Positions 27,465 to 37,889 of a DNA stretch of 63,900 nucleotides are shown here, piece after piece. The DNA comes from Psilocybe azurescens (lineage: Eukaryota > Basidiomycota > Agaricomycetes > Agaricales > Agrocybaceae), in contig JAJIRX010000982.1 in NCBI GenBank assembly GCA_023853785.1, forward strand, positions 1-63,900, written 5' to 3'. The notes under the pieces were generated by a model. That model did not search any database. It was not told the origin of the DNA and saw nothing but the letters and a program-made list of their open reading frames with translations. Position 1 is the first letter of the stretch, and the number at the start of each line of letters is the position of its first letter. Position numbers and translations under genes: made by a program.

Positions 27465-28247
27465 GGTTAGCTTGTGTTGAATGGGTTGAACTTGGAATCT
27501 ATCATGACGAACAGGCCTAAATACTCCAACCCATTTCTGCCGTTTGCAATTGTTCACAGCGGGGTTAACCTTGTCAATTTTCAGGGACTGCCAGATAGTT
27601 AGTCAAGGCAAAGCTTGGAGTGCTTACCCATCATTACAGGTGTCAAGTCGTGGAAGTATGGCAGGTCGGAGGCTCGGACTCGGAGCGGCAGTGCTGATTG
27701 AGGTACGTCTAAGTTCCTAGTACGCGTGGGACTGTGCCTTGACGCGGCAGTTTCCGGTACTTTAGCTCTGTCAACGGCAAGATGGCCCGTGTTATAATGC
27801 ATGCTTCTCGTCTTCATCTCACATAGGGACATCGCAGCCAAGGTGAACAGGGGGAAAAAAACTATCACTTGAGCTCACTAAAAAGGGCTTACAATAAATT
27901 AATCATTCCATTATAGCAACCTGGTAAACATTTGGTACGAGGATAGGCTCAGTAGCCTATCAAAGATATCAAAGATCTGAAGACTTGTACAGGAAGAATG
28001 GAAGCTGGAAGCTGAGGATAAGATAGGTCATCAGAGTCACAGAGTCACATCCGTCTAGATACATCTATGGAGTCGAGAGTCAATCGAACCTGAATTTAGT
28101 ACGCTGAAGGGCGAGGCCCACAAGGTATGCCTTGCCACGGGTCGCGCTTTGAGACGGACCTTAAGTCCTACCATTTAATGCGCGAAGAGAAGTAGAAGAC
28201 TGGAAAGTCCCTCCGCTCCATTTTGTCATTCCTCGTAACGGGCGTCT
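27465..28247. promoter_or_regulatory. A2-B2 divergent spacer containing a relic B fragment
   Basis: Begins with the conserved A promoter block (AGGCCTAAATACTCC, about 27512-27526) 50 bp from the A2 start. Further on it contains a fragment of a B gene (listed separately) and then a B-side element with GAGACGG, as before B1. Confidence 0.5.
27824..27930 (+). pseudogene. Relic of the last exon of a B gene
   Basis: AGGGACATCGCAGCCAAGGT followed by ACTTGAGCTCACTAAAAAGG and CTTACAATAAATTAATCATT aligns with the end of the B1, B2 and B3 last exons and the bases just after their stops. It is interrupted by indels and stops. It implies at least a fourth B copy once stood here. Confidence 0.6.
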
Positions 28248-28299
28248 ATGGCAGAGTACATCGCCCCACTAGATGGGCTTGTTCAATAATTTGAAAGCA

Positions 28300-29122
28300 A
28301 TGCAGCTCATCCTTTCGAATGTCGTAGCATTCCTTTTTGAGATTGGGAGATCCCAGTCACCTTCTCGTAAACCCCAGTCCTCGTTTGTTACCAGCTACAT
28401 TGAACTTGTCCCGTCATAGAGGAAGAAAAAGACGAGAGAAACCGGGATCGTTACTATGAACTTGGTGATAACCTGCCCGACATTTCCGACCGTGTACGCG
28501 ACACATATCGTATTGCTGAACGTCTACTATCCTAGGATGATACAAGTGCCCTGATCTGGAGAAAGGTCATATCGGAGAAAATCATTCAAACCATAAGTAA
28601 CACAATGAAAACTTTTGCTTTCCTGCCGCAGTAGTGGAAGATGGATGAAATGTCGGTATCGCGGTAAAATGTACTACGGCGCATGCATATATACTGACAT
28701 GCACTTTTCTCAAATAGCAATATTCAAGAACTCTTCTACAGGTGATTTCTTATGAGAAAACTTGAACTTGAACTTCACGGTGTGATGGCATGTATCAAGG
28801 AAGCTCTTTACGCTGTTGCTGGACTCAACATTGCTCTGAACATATATGACGACCTTGCTAAGCGTGGTACAATTACCGAGTCCCAAGCTGAAGAAGCAAA
28901 GCAGAAGGTGCTTGCTGAATACTCTACTGTGGAGATTCAAGTATGTTTAGCTTTGCTGTACTTGATAAGCTCGATAGCTGATACACGTTTGGAAAGCCAC
29001 TGAAAATCCCATCGAACGAAAAGATTTTCAAGGGACTTCGTCGGAGGGACATCACAGCCAATGTGTACATGGACGAAGACCCCTCACTCGAGCTCACTGA
29101 AAAGTGGTTTACAACAATTTGA
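28300..29122 (+). pseudogene. B2: second copy of protein B, dead
   Basis: Same four-exon layout as B1, and similar over the whole length. Exon 1 equivalent MQLILSNVVAFLF at 28300; exon 2 with LPDISDRVRDTYRIAERLL; exon 3 with FLMRKLELELHGVMACIKEA and NIYDDLAKRGTITESQAEEA; last exon ending TGA 29120-29122. Stops: TAG after ERLLS (about 28.53 kb), TAG after FLPQ (about 28.63 kb) and TGA in YR*FLMRKL (CGA to TGA, about 28.75 kb). The first and third fall inside segments that are open in B1 and B3. Clearly a pseudogene. Confidence 0.75.
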
Positions 29123-29457
29123 TTATTCCGTTACAGCAAACTGGCAAAGGCCTACGAGAATAGCACTTGAGTAGATATGGCAGAACGGTCAGTAAACAGT
29201 TGGATGTACTTGTAATTAAGGCGCCCCAGCTTAAACTGCTAAGCGCCCATAGTATTTACCAGAACAATCTTTGATCCATGTTGCTATAGCCATCGAAACT
29301 TGATACATAATCTCACTAGCATCGAACAAGGATATGAAATATATTCTTCAGAATTTGAACCATCAACCTCTACTAAGCCTTTTCTGAGTTAGTCACTGTT
29401 TCTCGACCCTGTCGCGCTCCCATCGCGTTCCACGCAATCCATAGAAATTATCTTCTC

Positions 29458-30345
29458 ATGTGCCTTCTTGGCCTAGACTTTCAGCCATTCCAGAAGCTTT
29501 GGGAGGTCTGGGTCGTTGTGCTTCCATGATTTGTGAAGGTCGTCTTTCCCTTTGAGTGCGTTGTAGACATCTTGACCAGATGGCAACGGAATACCTCCCT
29601 ATATAAAATGCGTTCATCATATGTTACTCCAAAGCGACGAGTCAAGACAGTATTTACACTGGGTGACCTAGCCTTTAATTCGGCCTTCTTCTATGCGTCG
29701 AAGGCAGCCATGATCTTGTCCTTTATTTGGGTAGTTAAGTCATTTGGTGATTTAAGGTCAACAACTTAAGAAAGAGTCTCCTCCTTGGTCTATCTCTTGA
29801 TGAGCAAGATTTAGACATAATTTATATGCCTTGCTTCGGATTTGAGGGCCATTGCAAGCTGTTTGACGATATGTCTGGCGCCATACAAGCCGGTGATAGC
29901 CCTGTTACACATAAATGAGTGAGGATGATTTAATTCGCACAATCGTATAACTCACTTCAAGAGGTCAGTCCGCTGACTGTCTTGGATAATGATATCCACT
30001 GCGACCAACACCAAAGTGACCGCTAACAATACCAAACCGACAATTCTCCCAATCCTTGTCATTGGGGAGCTTGCTCCCGATACCAAAATGTCTAAGCCCA
30101 CGTGATCCGCTGGCTTTTTGATGGTCACCCCGTGAGAACTTTGAAAGCGGCGAGTGGCGAGCATAGCTCCTCATAGAGCATGCCAGGCACTGGCATAGCG
30201 AAGCGTTCTTCTCCTCATAAACTTTTCGAACTTTTCCAATCGCTGCAATCTGGCTAGTTGCGCGCCGCCAGCGGGAACGTGAAAGGCATTTGAGGTCGCA
30301 AGATTCCGTGCTGCAGCTGAACTTTGGCCTATCGGGCGGTTGTTG
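29458..30345 (-). pseudogene. A3: truncated third copy of protein A
   Basis: Contains recognisable parts of the last three exons of A: the last exon (about 29.47-29.60 kb), the helical exon (29.66-29.91 kb, with stops and indels in its middle) and the membrane-span exon (29.95-30.06 kb). The linker region then continues at about 30.22-30.33 kb beyond a 155-bp insertion. The first three exons are missing, so the gene ends abruptly near 30345. It cannot encode a complete A protein. Confidence 0.75.
30065..30220. mobile_element. 155-bp insertion in A3, possible small non-autonomous element
   Basis: A2 runs CCTTGTCATT-TTCCCC-ATAAACTTTT without interruption. A3 has about 155 unrelated bases between the same flanks. 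The insert begins with a perfect short hairpin (GGGAGC-TT-GCTCCC) and contains another (ATGCCA...TGGCAT). No clear terminal inverted repeats or target duplication were seen, so its class is unknown. Confidence 0.45.
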
Positions 30346-30668
30346 AGCGAGTTGGAAAAACTATATTAGGCTGGGGTATTCAAGCCTGTTTGATTTCAGG
30401 TTCTTGAAGTTAGGGGTAATCTGATCTTGGCCACGGGTATTAATACATCATCTTTGCGCTTGATTTGATCCATTTGTGCATAATTTCTCATCCATGTGCA
30501 GGCACGACTACTAGCCCAGTTTGACAGGGAAAATGGAAACCAGAGGATAAGGTACATTTTAGTCACGGAGTCGTACATCAACCGAATCTAAATGTGGTAC
30601 GCTGAAAGTGTGCCTTACAAGGTTGGACTGCGAGGCGTTCTTCAATATTTTATGAACGAGGTCCTTGC

Positions 30669-30682
30669 TTTTTTTTTTTTTT
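30669..30682 (+). repeat. Poly-T tract upstream of B3
   Basis: Fourteen consecutive T, in a region that is otherwise similar to the B1 promoter. Confidence 0.85.
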
Positions 30683-30784
30683 CAAGTTTAACTCTCCTTC
30701 GTAGCAGCATCAATGGCAGTGTTCATCGGACCCGCAATCGGTGGGCATGTTCAACAGTTCAACAGTTTGAAGACAAGGTGACTG

Positions 30785-31594
30785 ATGATTGCGAATGCCG
30801 TAGCTCTCCTTGTAGCCAGTGTAATGGCATCCAGTGCTAGTAAGCTCCAGTCCTCAGTGTTTAGTACCGGCTACACTGATGTTGTCCCATCGTAGAGGAA
30901 GAGAAAGATAATAGACAAAGGGATCGCTTCTGCGACCTCGGTCGTAGCACGTTCGACATATCTGAACGTGTACGCGACAAACACGAGATGGTTAAAGGTC
31001 TAATACCTGAGGACGAAGCCCAACTCATGATTTGGGCAAAAGCTATATCCTTCAAAAGCTTTCAAACTATAGCAGAGGCGATAGGTAGCATTGGAAAAGC
31101 CTCCTTTCCTGCAATGCCAGTGGGACCGGAAATGTCGGTGACATGACGAAATGTACTACAGCATGCATACTGACGTGCTCCTATTTCAAACAGCAACATT
31201 CCCGAGATCTTCTACAGGCGTTTTCTCATGAGGAAGCTTGAGCTCCAACTCCAAGGTGTGCTGGCATGCATCAAAGAGGCTCTTCCCGCGGTTTCGGGGC
31301 TCAAAATCGCTCTGGGCACATATGACGACCTTGCGAGGAGCGGTGAAATCACGGAATCGCTCGCTCAACAGGCAAAACACGAATTGCTCACCCATTTTTC
31401 CACGGTAGAAATTCAGGTATGCTTTGTTATACTTGATGAGCTTGATAGCTGACCCAACTTTTGGAAAGCCACCGAACATCCCATCGAACCAAAAGATTTT
31501 CGAGGAGCTTCGTCAGAGGGACATCACAACCAAAGTGTACATGGACGAAGACCCATCACTCGAGCTCACTGAAAAGTGGCTTACAACAATTTAA
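30785..31594 (+). CDS. B3: third copy of protein B, apparently intact
   Basis: Open through four exons to TAA 31592-31594. The start Met at 30785 follows directly on an in-frame TGA, giving a hydrophobic N-terminus a few residues shorter than in B1 (MIANAVALLVASVMASSA). Exon 2 has STFDISERVRDKHEM and LMIWAKAISFKSFQTIAEA; exon 3 has NIPEIFYRRFLMRKLELQLQ and TYDDLARSGEITESLAQQAK; the last exon repeats IFEELRQRDITTKVYMDED. Splice sites match B1. With B1 it is one of two open B copies. Its partner A3 is destroyed, so if A and B act together B3 must rely on A2. Function unknown. Confidence 0.62.
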
Positions 31595-31805
31595 TCTCTC
31601 CTTTACAGCACATTGTCAAAATTCCAAGGGTAGATATTCCGGAACAGGCATGGTCATTGACAGAACACGTTCTACTGCGTAATAGGGCCATGAAACATTT
31701 TGAATTGCTCTTGCTTAGCTCCTGGTCTCCTCGGACGGCTGGTATTTCGAATGGTATCGTATTTGATCCGTGAACAATTTGCAGTTGGAGTGCTAGGCGT
31801 TTAGC

Positions 31806-32155
31806 TTATTTACGAGAATGAGCTTTAATCCATCTTGCTACGACTTGTGGCATAGGGCACGCTGTGGATTCTCCCTTCCCGCCAGACTGGTCGTACATAC
31901 GTTGGCAGCAGTCATAGAGATTCCTCAAATGCCGATCGCATTTATCAGGAGCGTAGGTATTCTTTTTCAAACAATCGTGCAGCGAGCACGCTAAATAAGC
32001 AAAACATACATAAGTATGCAACCGGTAGTAATCTGTATGACATTCTATCTCAGGCTTACCTTCCGTCTGACATGGAGGATCCTGTGCGTTTTGAATGTCA
32101 GAGTTAGTAAGTTTTTGGAGGACGGAACTCTTAAACTTACATCGCTTGCGGCCAT
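31806..32155 (-). CDS. cmc4: Twin CX9C mitochondrial protein CMC4
   Basis: Three exons: start Met at 32155 (MAASD|GTAAGT), a short middle exon (DPPCQTE) and a last exon to TAA 31806-31808, about 74 residues. It has the twin CX9C pattern of a coiled-coil-helix-coiled-coil-helix protein: C-QTEACSLHD-C and C-DRHLRNLYD-C, then a further Cys, GKGESTACPMPQVVARWIKA and a basic end. The C-terminal motif (GKGES.ACPMP..V.RW) is distinctive for CMC4. Such proteins are imported into the mitochondrial intermembrane space by the Mia40 oxidative relay; CMC4's own role there is not well defined. Spliced phases fit exactly. Confidence 0.88.
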
Positions 32156-33122
32156 CTTGGTTGAGAATGTCTCTTCTTCAGTATTACGCTGTTCTTTTGT
32201 TTAATATTTCTCTGTTGCTTTTGCGCCAGAACAGATTGTGGAGGTTTATGAATGACATCAATTCTGTCAGAGCGGCTGTGCAGATAATTCAGGCGAGTTT
32301 GGCTGTGCTTTGGGGAGCTTACTAATATTGTTAACTAATATTTCCTTCTCCGAAAGTCCCGAGTCGCCCAATTTCTAGACCTTGGCCACAACTCAACCAC
32401 AACTTGCCCAAACCCGTGCCCTCTCAAACCGCGCTTTCCAGTAATTCGATTAATCTATTTTCATCTTACCTCGCCATATCTGCTGTTTCCCACATATACA
32501 TCTTCTACTTATATGCCATCGATTGAATTGTGTATGAGGTCCTTCACAAATTTCGACTTTGCTGATATTGGGCGCGTACCCCATCATCCGCAGTCATCAT
32601 AAAAAAAGCGAAGTTGATAAAATATGCGTCGGGCGACATATGCAGGGAGGTAGACAGACAGTGCTCTTCCACAAATATTCAAAACCGGTGCGCCCGAAAC
32701 TTATTCTTAATCGAGCTATCCAGATTGATTGTCAGCTGCTTTGCAGTAAATTCACGGTTACAGAAATGGCGGAAAAGCCAGACCTTCGTGTATACCTACA
32801 CTAGTGTCATTTCAGTTCACCTACAGGTTATTGCTGAACAAAAGCCCATGAATAGTTTGCCTTTGTTTGATATTTATTTCTCACGCGTTGCAATGCCTGC
32901 GGGCTTGCGTCGAAACGGTCTATTCTTGCCAGCCTCCAACCTTCAAGGCTATGTTAAAACGCCAAGATGCACAACTTCTGCGGCGATGTACTGTTCTATT
33001 TGGGTATACTCGACTGGTCCAATTATTATAAATACCCAACAAGATGGTAGTTAGCCGTCCTTGCCTCTTTTTGATAACTCCTCTACTTTCGAGTTGGTCT
33101 CCGTGCTTTTGCTGCTCGGACG
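32156..33122. other. Intergenic, no supported gene
   Basis: Short ORFs only. This is the divergent promoter region of CMC4 and the next gene. Confidence 0.5.
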
Positions 33123-34617
33123 ATGTCTTCCTCAATCTCACGACCTGGATTGTCGCCAACAACATCTAGGTCCGATAATACGCCTTTCTCGGAAACTGTA
33201 TCCAGCGACTTTCCAGATAATTCTAATTCTTCAAGTTCAAGTCGTACATTTATCAGTTCTGCGAATGTAAATGTGCCGACCTTTTCTCAAACATTTTCTT
33301 CTGTCTCCGCTGTGAATCCCGCTACATTTGCCCCTTTTCCGACTGCAACAGGCATACCGCTACCACCACAATCGTCATCTACATCGTCGTCCCCTGTGAC
33401 TGGCATACCAAAACCAGAAACTAGGTCCTCTAGTGGCTTGGGGCAAGGCGAGATAGCGTTAATTGCAACAGGCTCCCTCCTCTTTCTTTTGGGCCTGGCG
33501 GCTTGCATCATAGTTTTCCTCCGCCGCCATCACAGGCGGCTCACAGACGGTCAGTCTGGTGCGGGATCGAAAAGCAATGGCTTCGAAGAGAAATACGCAG
33601 ATGAAGCGCAGTATACGCCCTATTCCACGTATCGAAAATCCTTATCCGACCCAGGCATGGCACCCCTCCTCAGGATCCCGTCCATTGGACAACTGAGCAA
33701 GATTCACTCGGAGAGCGACGCCGAGAGTCACCTGTACCAAGACGGGCCTCTTTCGCCGTTTACCAATGAAGGGGAAAGCGCTCCACAGACCAACGCGGTC
33801 TCACTCGCCGGCGCGATTCCTTCTAGACAATCCCAGGATGGGCACCTGGAAGCCGTTTCATTACTTCCTGTTGCAGGACCATCTTCCTCGCGTTCGGTAC
33901 CAAAATTACCGTCCCTGCAGATTCCAGAATATAGCACACCTCCTGCCCGCAGACAATCACGAAGTAAAAGTCCTGCGCAGCGGACACCCGACGTTCACGA
34001 CCCGAGCTACGACTCGGACGATTCCGCATCGCTGTACTCACAAGCGTCAGCATCGACACTGCGCACCACCAAATCGTACGCTACAACGCGGCATTCTACC
34101 ATGCAGACAATTCAATATCCATCAATGCTACTTCCCTCGATTCCGCAGTCACCCTCAAACAAGCCGCCAGTCCCAATAAGGACCGGGGAACCTATGCGGG
34201 AATCGGTTACCGCACTTCAGAATCCACCCGAGCTTAATCTTGGTCAGAATAGTCGGGAAGAGGGAGGCCAATGGGGGACTTGGCGCGGAGGAGACACTGC
34301 TCGTTGCAAAACTGCTCCAGTCGCGCCAGAGCAGGGTGCCGAACGCCGCTCCTACTCGTAACTCCAGTATAGTGTCGCATATCGAGCGCGCAGACTCTAT
34401 TAAACCTGCCCTTGGACGAGGAGCTGGATCACGGTTTAGGCGCGCTAAACGGGCGAGAGATATGGTCAACTCCCAGGTGCTGGCGCATTCCCCAGTTGAC
34501 CATACGGCGTCGACGACATATTCGACATCTGGTGCTACAACCTCGGTCCCTTCACAATCCTCTACTACGACGGGCGTCGCGCCATTGAATATTATTAAAG
34601 CGACAAGGACAGAATAA
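33123..34617 (+). CDS. Single-pass Ser/Thr-rich membrane protein with long cytoplasmic tail
   Basis: Start Met at 33123, apparently without introns. A Ser/Thr/Pro-rich extracellular part (residues 1-110) leads to one membrane helix (LIATGSLLFLLGLAACIIVF, about residues 113-132), a stop-transfer cluster LRRHHRR, and a long low-complexity tail rich in Ser, Pro, Arg and acidic patches (DSDDSASLYSQASAS). The architecture resembles fungal wall-stress sensors and Mid2-like proteins, but no classical signal peptide or WSC Cys motif is present, so that is only a comparison. One extra G in the run 34273-34277 shifts the frame; removing it continues the tail (ETLLVAKLLQSRQ) to TAA at 34615-34617, otherwise it would end at 34361. 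The ending LLVAKLLQSR has helix-forming character. Confidence 0.65.
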
Positions 34618-35459
34618 ATCCACCTCCACTCCGCAGCTGGTTACAAAACGTCAGAGTAGTACCCTTGACGACTTAGGCATTTTTTCTTCGCATTTTTCTT
34701 TGCACCTTATCTTCGGACTTCCCCAAATTTATAATTTTGCTTTCGATTACATTTTTATAGCGTGTTCTCATCTCGAACTGTATGCCATTCTTGCATTTCT
34801 CATTTGTAGTAATAGCTATATAGTTAATTTTTATTTACTGCGTTCGTTATTAGTACATTCTTTACGACCCGCATTGTCAAGCCCACATTCATTAGCATTA
34901 TACCATCATGGACTCCTTGATCTCAATTTGAACGGACTTTTATATCAAGACTGGAGTGTAGCATCTACAAAATATAAAATCTGTAGTCCGAATCCATTTA
35001 GTATAACCGAGGACCAGAACTGTTCTATGAAGCGTTTGTATGTTCAGACACTTGATTTCTCAATGTAAGCTATGAAATTTTCTTATCTTTGCCTTCTTCA
35101 AAAGTATTGGTATGTCTAGAGTGCAATATCAACTGTCAAATCGGAAGTCAAGACGCGTGTCCCAGGCGCGTCGTTGGGATACGTCACGTGCCTCGTCCGG
35201 TCTATTTTCCAGCCGAACCATCGCAACTCGAAGACTTGAGTCTATGTTCTCCCTATTATCATCAACTATACATCGACATGTCATATTATTTGTCGGCCTC
35301 GGCCACTTATCAAGACCAGAGGGGCGGAGGCAGCATAATCCAGATCTATTGCACCAGATTGCATCATGATGAACGCCCACGGGATCCGACGGAAGCAAAT
35401 TCTAAAAACAAAATACTCTTGACCACCGACCACCACGATCTCTGAACCAATTTATTGAT
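34618..35459. other. Intergenic, T-rich 3' flank
   Basis: T-rich sequence after the membrane-protein gene, then the promoter of the dioxygenase gene. ORFs here lack coding features. Confidence 0.5.
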
Positions 35460-36239
35460 ATGCGGGCTTACTACTACGACAACGTACCAGGAGATCAGCG
35501 CTTGCCTCACGATTACTCGCCATCGCGTCCAGTATCTCAGGAGACACTGAAGGCCTTGAATGTCGAGCATTGGGTCATCCCGGTGGACGGACACCTGCCC
35601 AAGATCGACGCCATTGCAAAGGAGAGAGGGTACAAGAATAGAGATATGATCAATGTCTCGAAGGAGGGCATGGGAGAGGTGAGTCTTGCATTGAGAGCCT
35701 TAGTCATTGGTCGAGGAATGCTGAACGAAGATTTGACATACCCCATAGATCTACGAAGAAAAGATCAAGACCTTTTTCCAGGAGTACGCCCATCTATCTT
35801 CCACCCAGAACTTTGTCTGATAAGTGTCTCGATCCAGGCATATGCACGAGGATGAGGAAATACGATACATCTTATCTGGAACTGGTTTCTTCGACGTCAG
35901 AGGTACGAGAACATGCCGGTCAATCATTGATTGCTATGTGCTAACTATGCGCAGAGACGCCCACGGATGAATGGATCCGTCTTGCTGTTGAACCCGGCGA
36001 CCTTATTGTCATTCCAGCAGGGATCTACCACCGTTTCACTCTCGATGAAGCCAATAAGATCCAGGCTATGCGTCTGTTCCAGGTATGCTGCACCTTTCGC
36101 GTCTATTGCAACGTTTACATGCTGTGTCTGACTGTACTCCCAGGACGAGCCGAAGTGGATTCCCTACAATCGCAGCAAAGAAACGGATATGAACCCCCAC
36201 CGAATCGATTACCTCAAACGCGTCGGTGTTGGCGCATGA
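35460..36239 (+). CDS. adi1: Acireductone dioxygenase (methionine salvage)
   Basis: Five exons: 35460-35679, a short second exon ([11 protein letters not shown]), about 35836-35902, about 35955-36081, and a last exon to TGA 36237-36239; about 180 residues, the family's usual length. The enzyme oxidises 1,2-dihydroxy-5-methylthiopentene in the methionine salvage cycle; with Fe it yields the keto-acid precursor of methionine, with Ni a CO-releasing off-path reaction. It is a cupin: metal ligands are seen in [14 protein letters not shown] and in [11 protein letters not shown]. The N-terminus [20 protein letters not shown] and the end [17 protein letters not shown] are typical of fungal and plant enzymes. 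All intron phases are consistent and no damage is seen. Probably cytosolic or nuclear. Confidence 0.95.
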
Positions 36240-37889
36240 TGCGGAGTTGGGTATGGGATGTACAGTGCTTGATATACCAGTGTGGATATTGGGAGGGGGT
36301 GAAGGAAGAGGTGACAAAAGTAACAAAGGTGTGCGATGTACAAGTATGTGTGAACAATCTATTTTCCGTCCGCAGTTTGACTTCGGATCTCCTGTGACCT
36401 ACCTCTCCCCACCCAAGTCATATTTTCCTTCACAATTCTTCTGCTCCTCTCGGATTCAATATTCTCTTCTGTACTCCTCAATGCTTTCCTCGATAACTGG
36501 GAAGGCAGCCCTGTCGGCACATTTTGCCGAGCATGGAGCTCAATCCAAAAGTAACCAGAACTTTGCCCCAACTTCGGCGCTGCCGCATGCAGTGCCAACC
36601 TTCTAGCGAACCTATTTTCTCTGTCAGCCCCAGCCACTGGTGTTTCTTCTCTTTCAGAGTGCACATTGCTGCCACTGAGTCGGCGGTCGCTCGTCCCACC
36701 GGCCTGTTGACGAGGTGCTGACGCACCTACACACCGAAGACTTGCTACTTCCAGGGATGACGATCCCAAGTCATAGTGCATCATGTTTGCTGCATAGTAA
36801 AATACAAGCGTCAACTTCAGAACTCTGCCGTCGTTTACTTCGATACCGACATAGGACGATCCTAAGAAGCGATTGGAACATCTATGTTGCTTCACAGGAC
36901 AATTGCATTACACCATTCTCGATACCGTCCACCTCCTAATTGCTCGTGAATGTTACCAAGATCACTGAATACAGCGTGGGAAAGCTCCAATTTCAAGAAA
37001 AATGCTGTGGTCTCGAAAGGCCAAACGGACTCCAGGTCAATGTCTTGTGCTTGGAATCGTTATACACTGAACAATAATCGACAAGATCATATTTGAAAAA
37101 CTGAACAACGTTTTCAAGCTGTAATGTCGTATGCAATATCATGAGCTACACCATGCTTTTTCAGGCTCTTTAGCGGTGACACTCAGAATGTCTCCATAAT
37201 TTTTGCTTGTGGGTTTGTAACTTACCAGAGTTGAACGTTTGAAATCCTTCGATCAAAAGGACCGATTTATTCGTTGCACATGTGGCAAAAGGAGAAGGCG
37301 ACGTGGGATGCACAGTAGAGAAGTTCTGAGAAGATCTCTTTAAGCAGAAAGTATCAGAGAGCACGCAAGGAATTGAAAATAGTAAATTAGTAAATGTGAT
37401 ACGAGGGTCAGTGAAATGAAACGCTTACCACGCTGCCGATTGCCGGCCATTGATCTATGAAATTTGAGTCACAGCCCCGCAGCGGAGTATCAAATATATC
37501 AAGGCGCCTATTTGCACGCTGATGACTTGGTCAAAACTCAACAACATGGACCCAAACTTGATAATTTCAACTAATGATTAACATAGTACTTGATATAAAG
37601 TATATTAAATGATGGTGTAATTTGAGTTATAAGTCTTGTCTGCCTTATAAGTAATCATGCCAATGAACACAAAAATATATTTGGCTTAAGACCAATCTTT
37701 GTCTATGTGTATTATGTGCACTGATACTCATATAAGGAACATTTTTAGTTCTCTGGAAACTATTAAAATTTGGAAAATTAACATACTACAAAGTATACAC
37801 CATTTATCAATAGTCTATATATAGAAAAATATAGGATTTATAACAGAAAAATTGTGGCAGATGATAGAAAAGATAGAAGAACATTGAAT
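36240..37889. other. Intergenic; becomes AT-rich after about 37540
   Basis: No supported gene. ORFs at 36226-36606 (+) and 36359-36895 (-) overlap each other and show no domain. From about 37540 base composition shifts to markedly AT-rich and stays so into the WD40 part of NLR1. Confidence 0.5.

Noticed and set aside
30065..30220. Calling the A3 insertion a defined MITE
   Set aside because: No clear terminal inverted repeats or target-site duplication.
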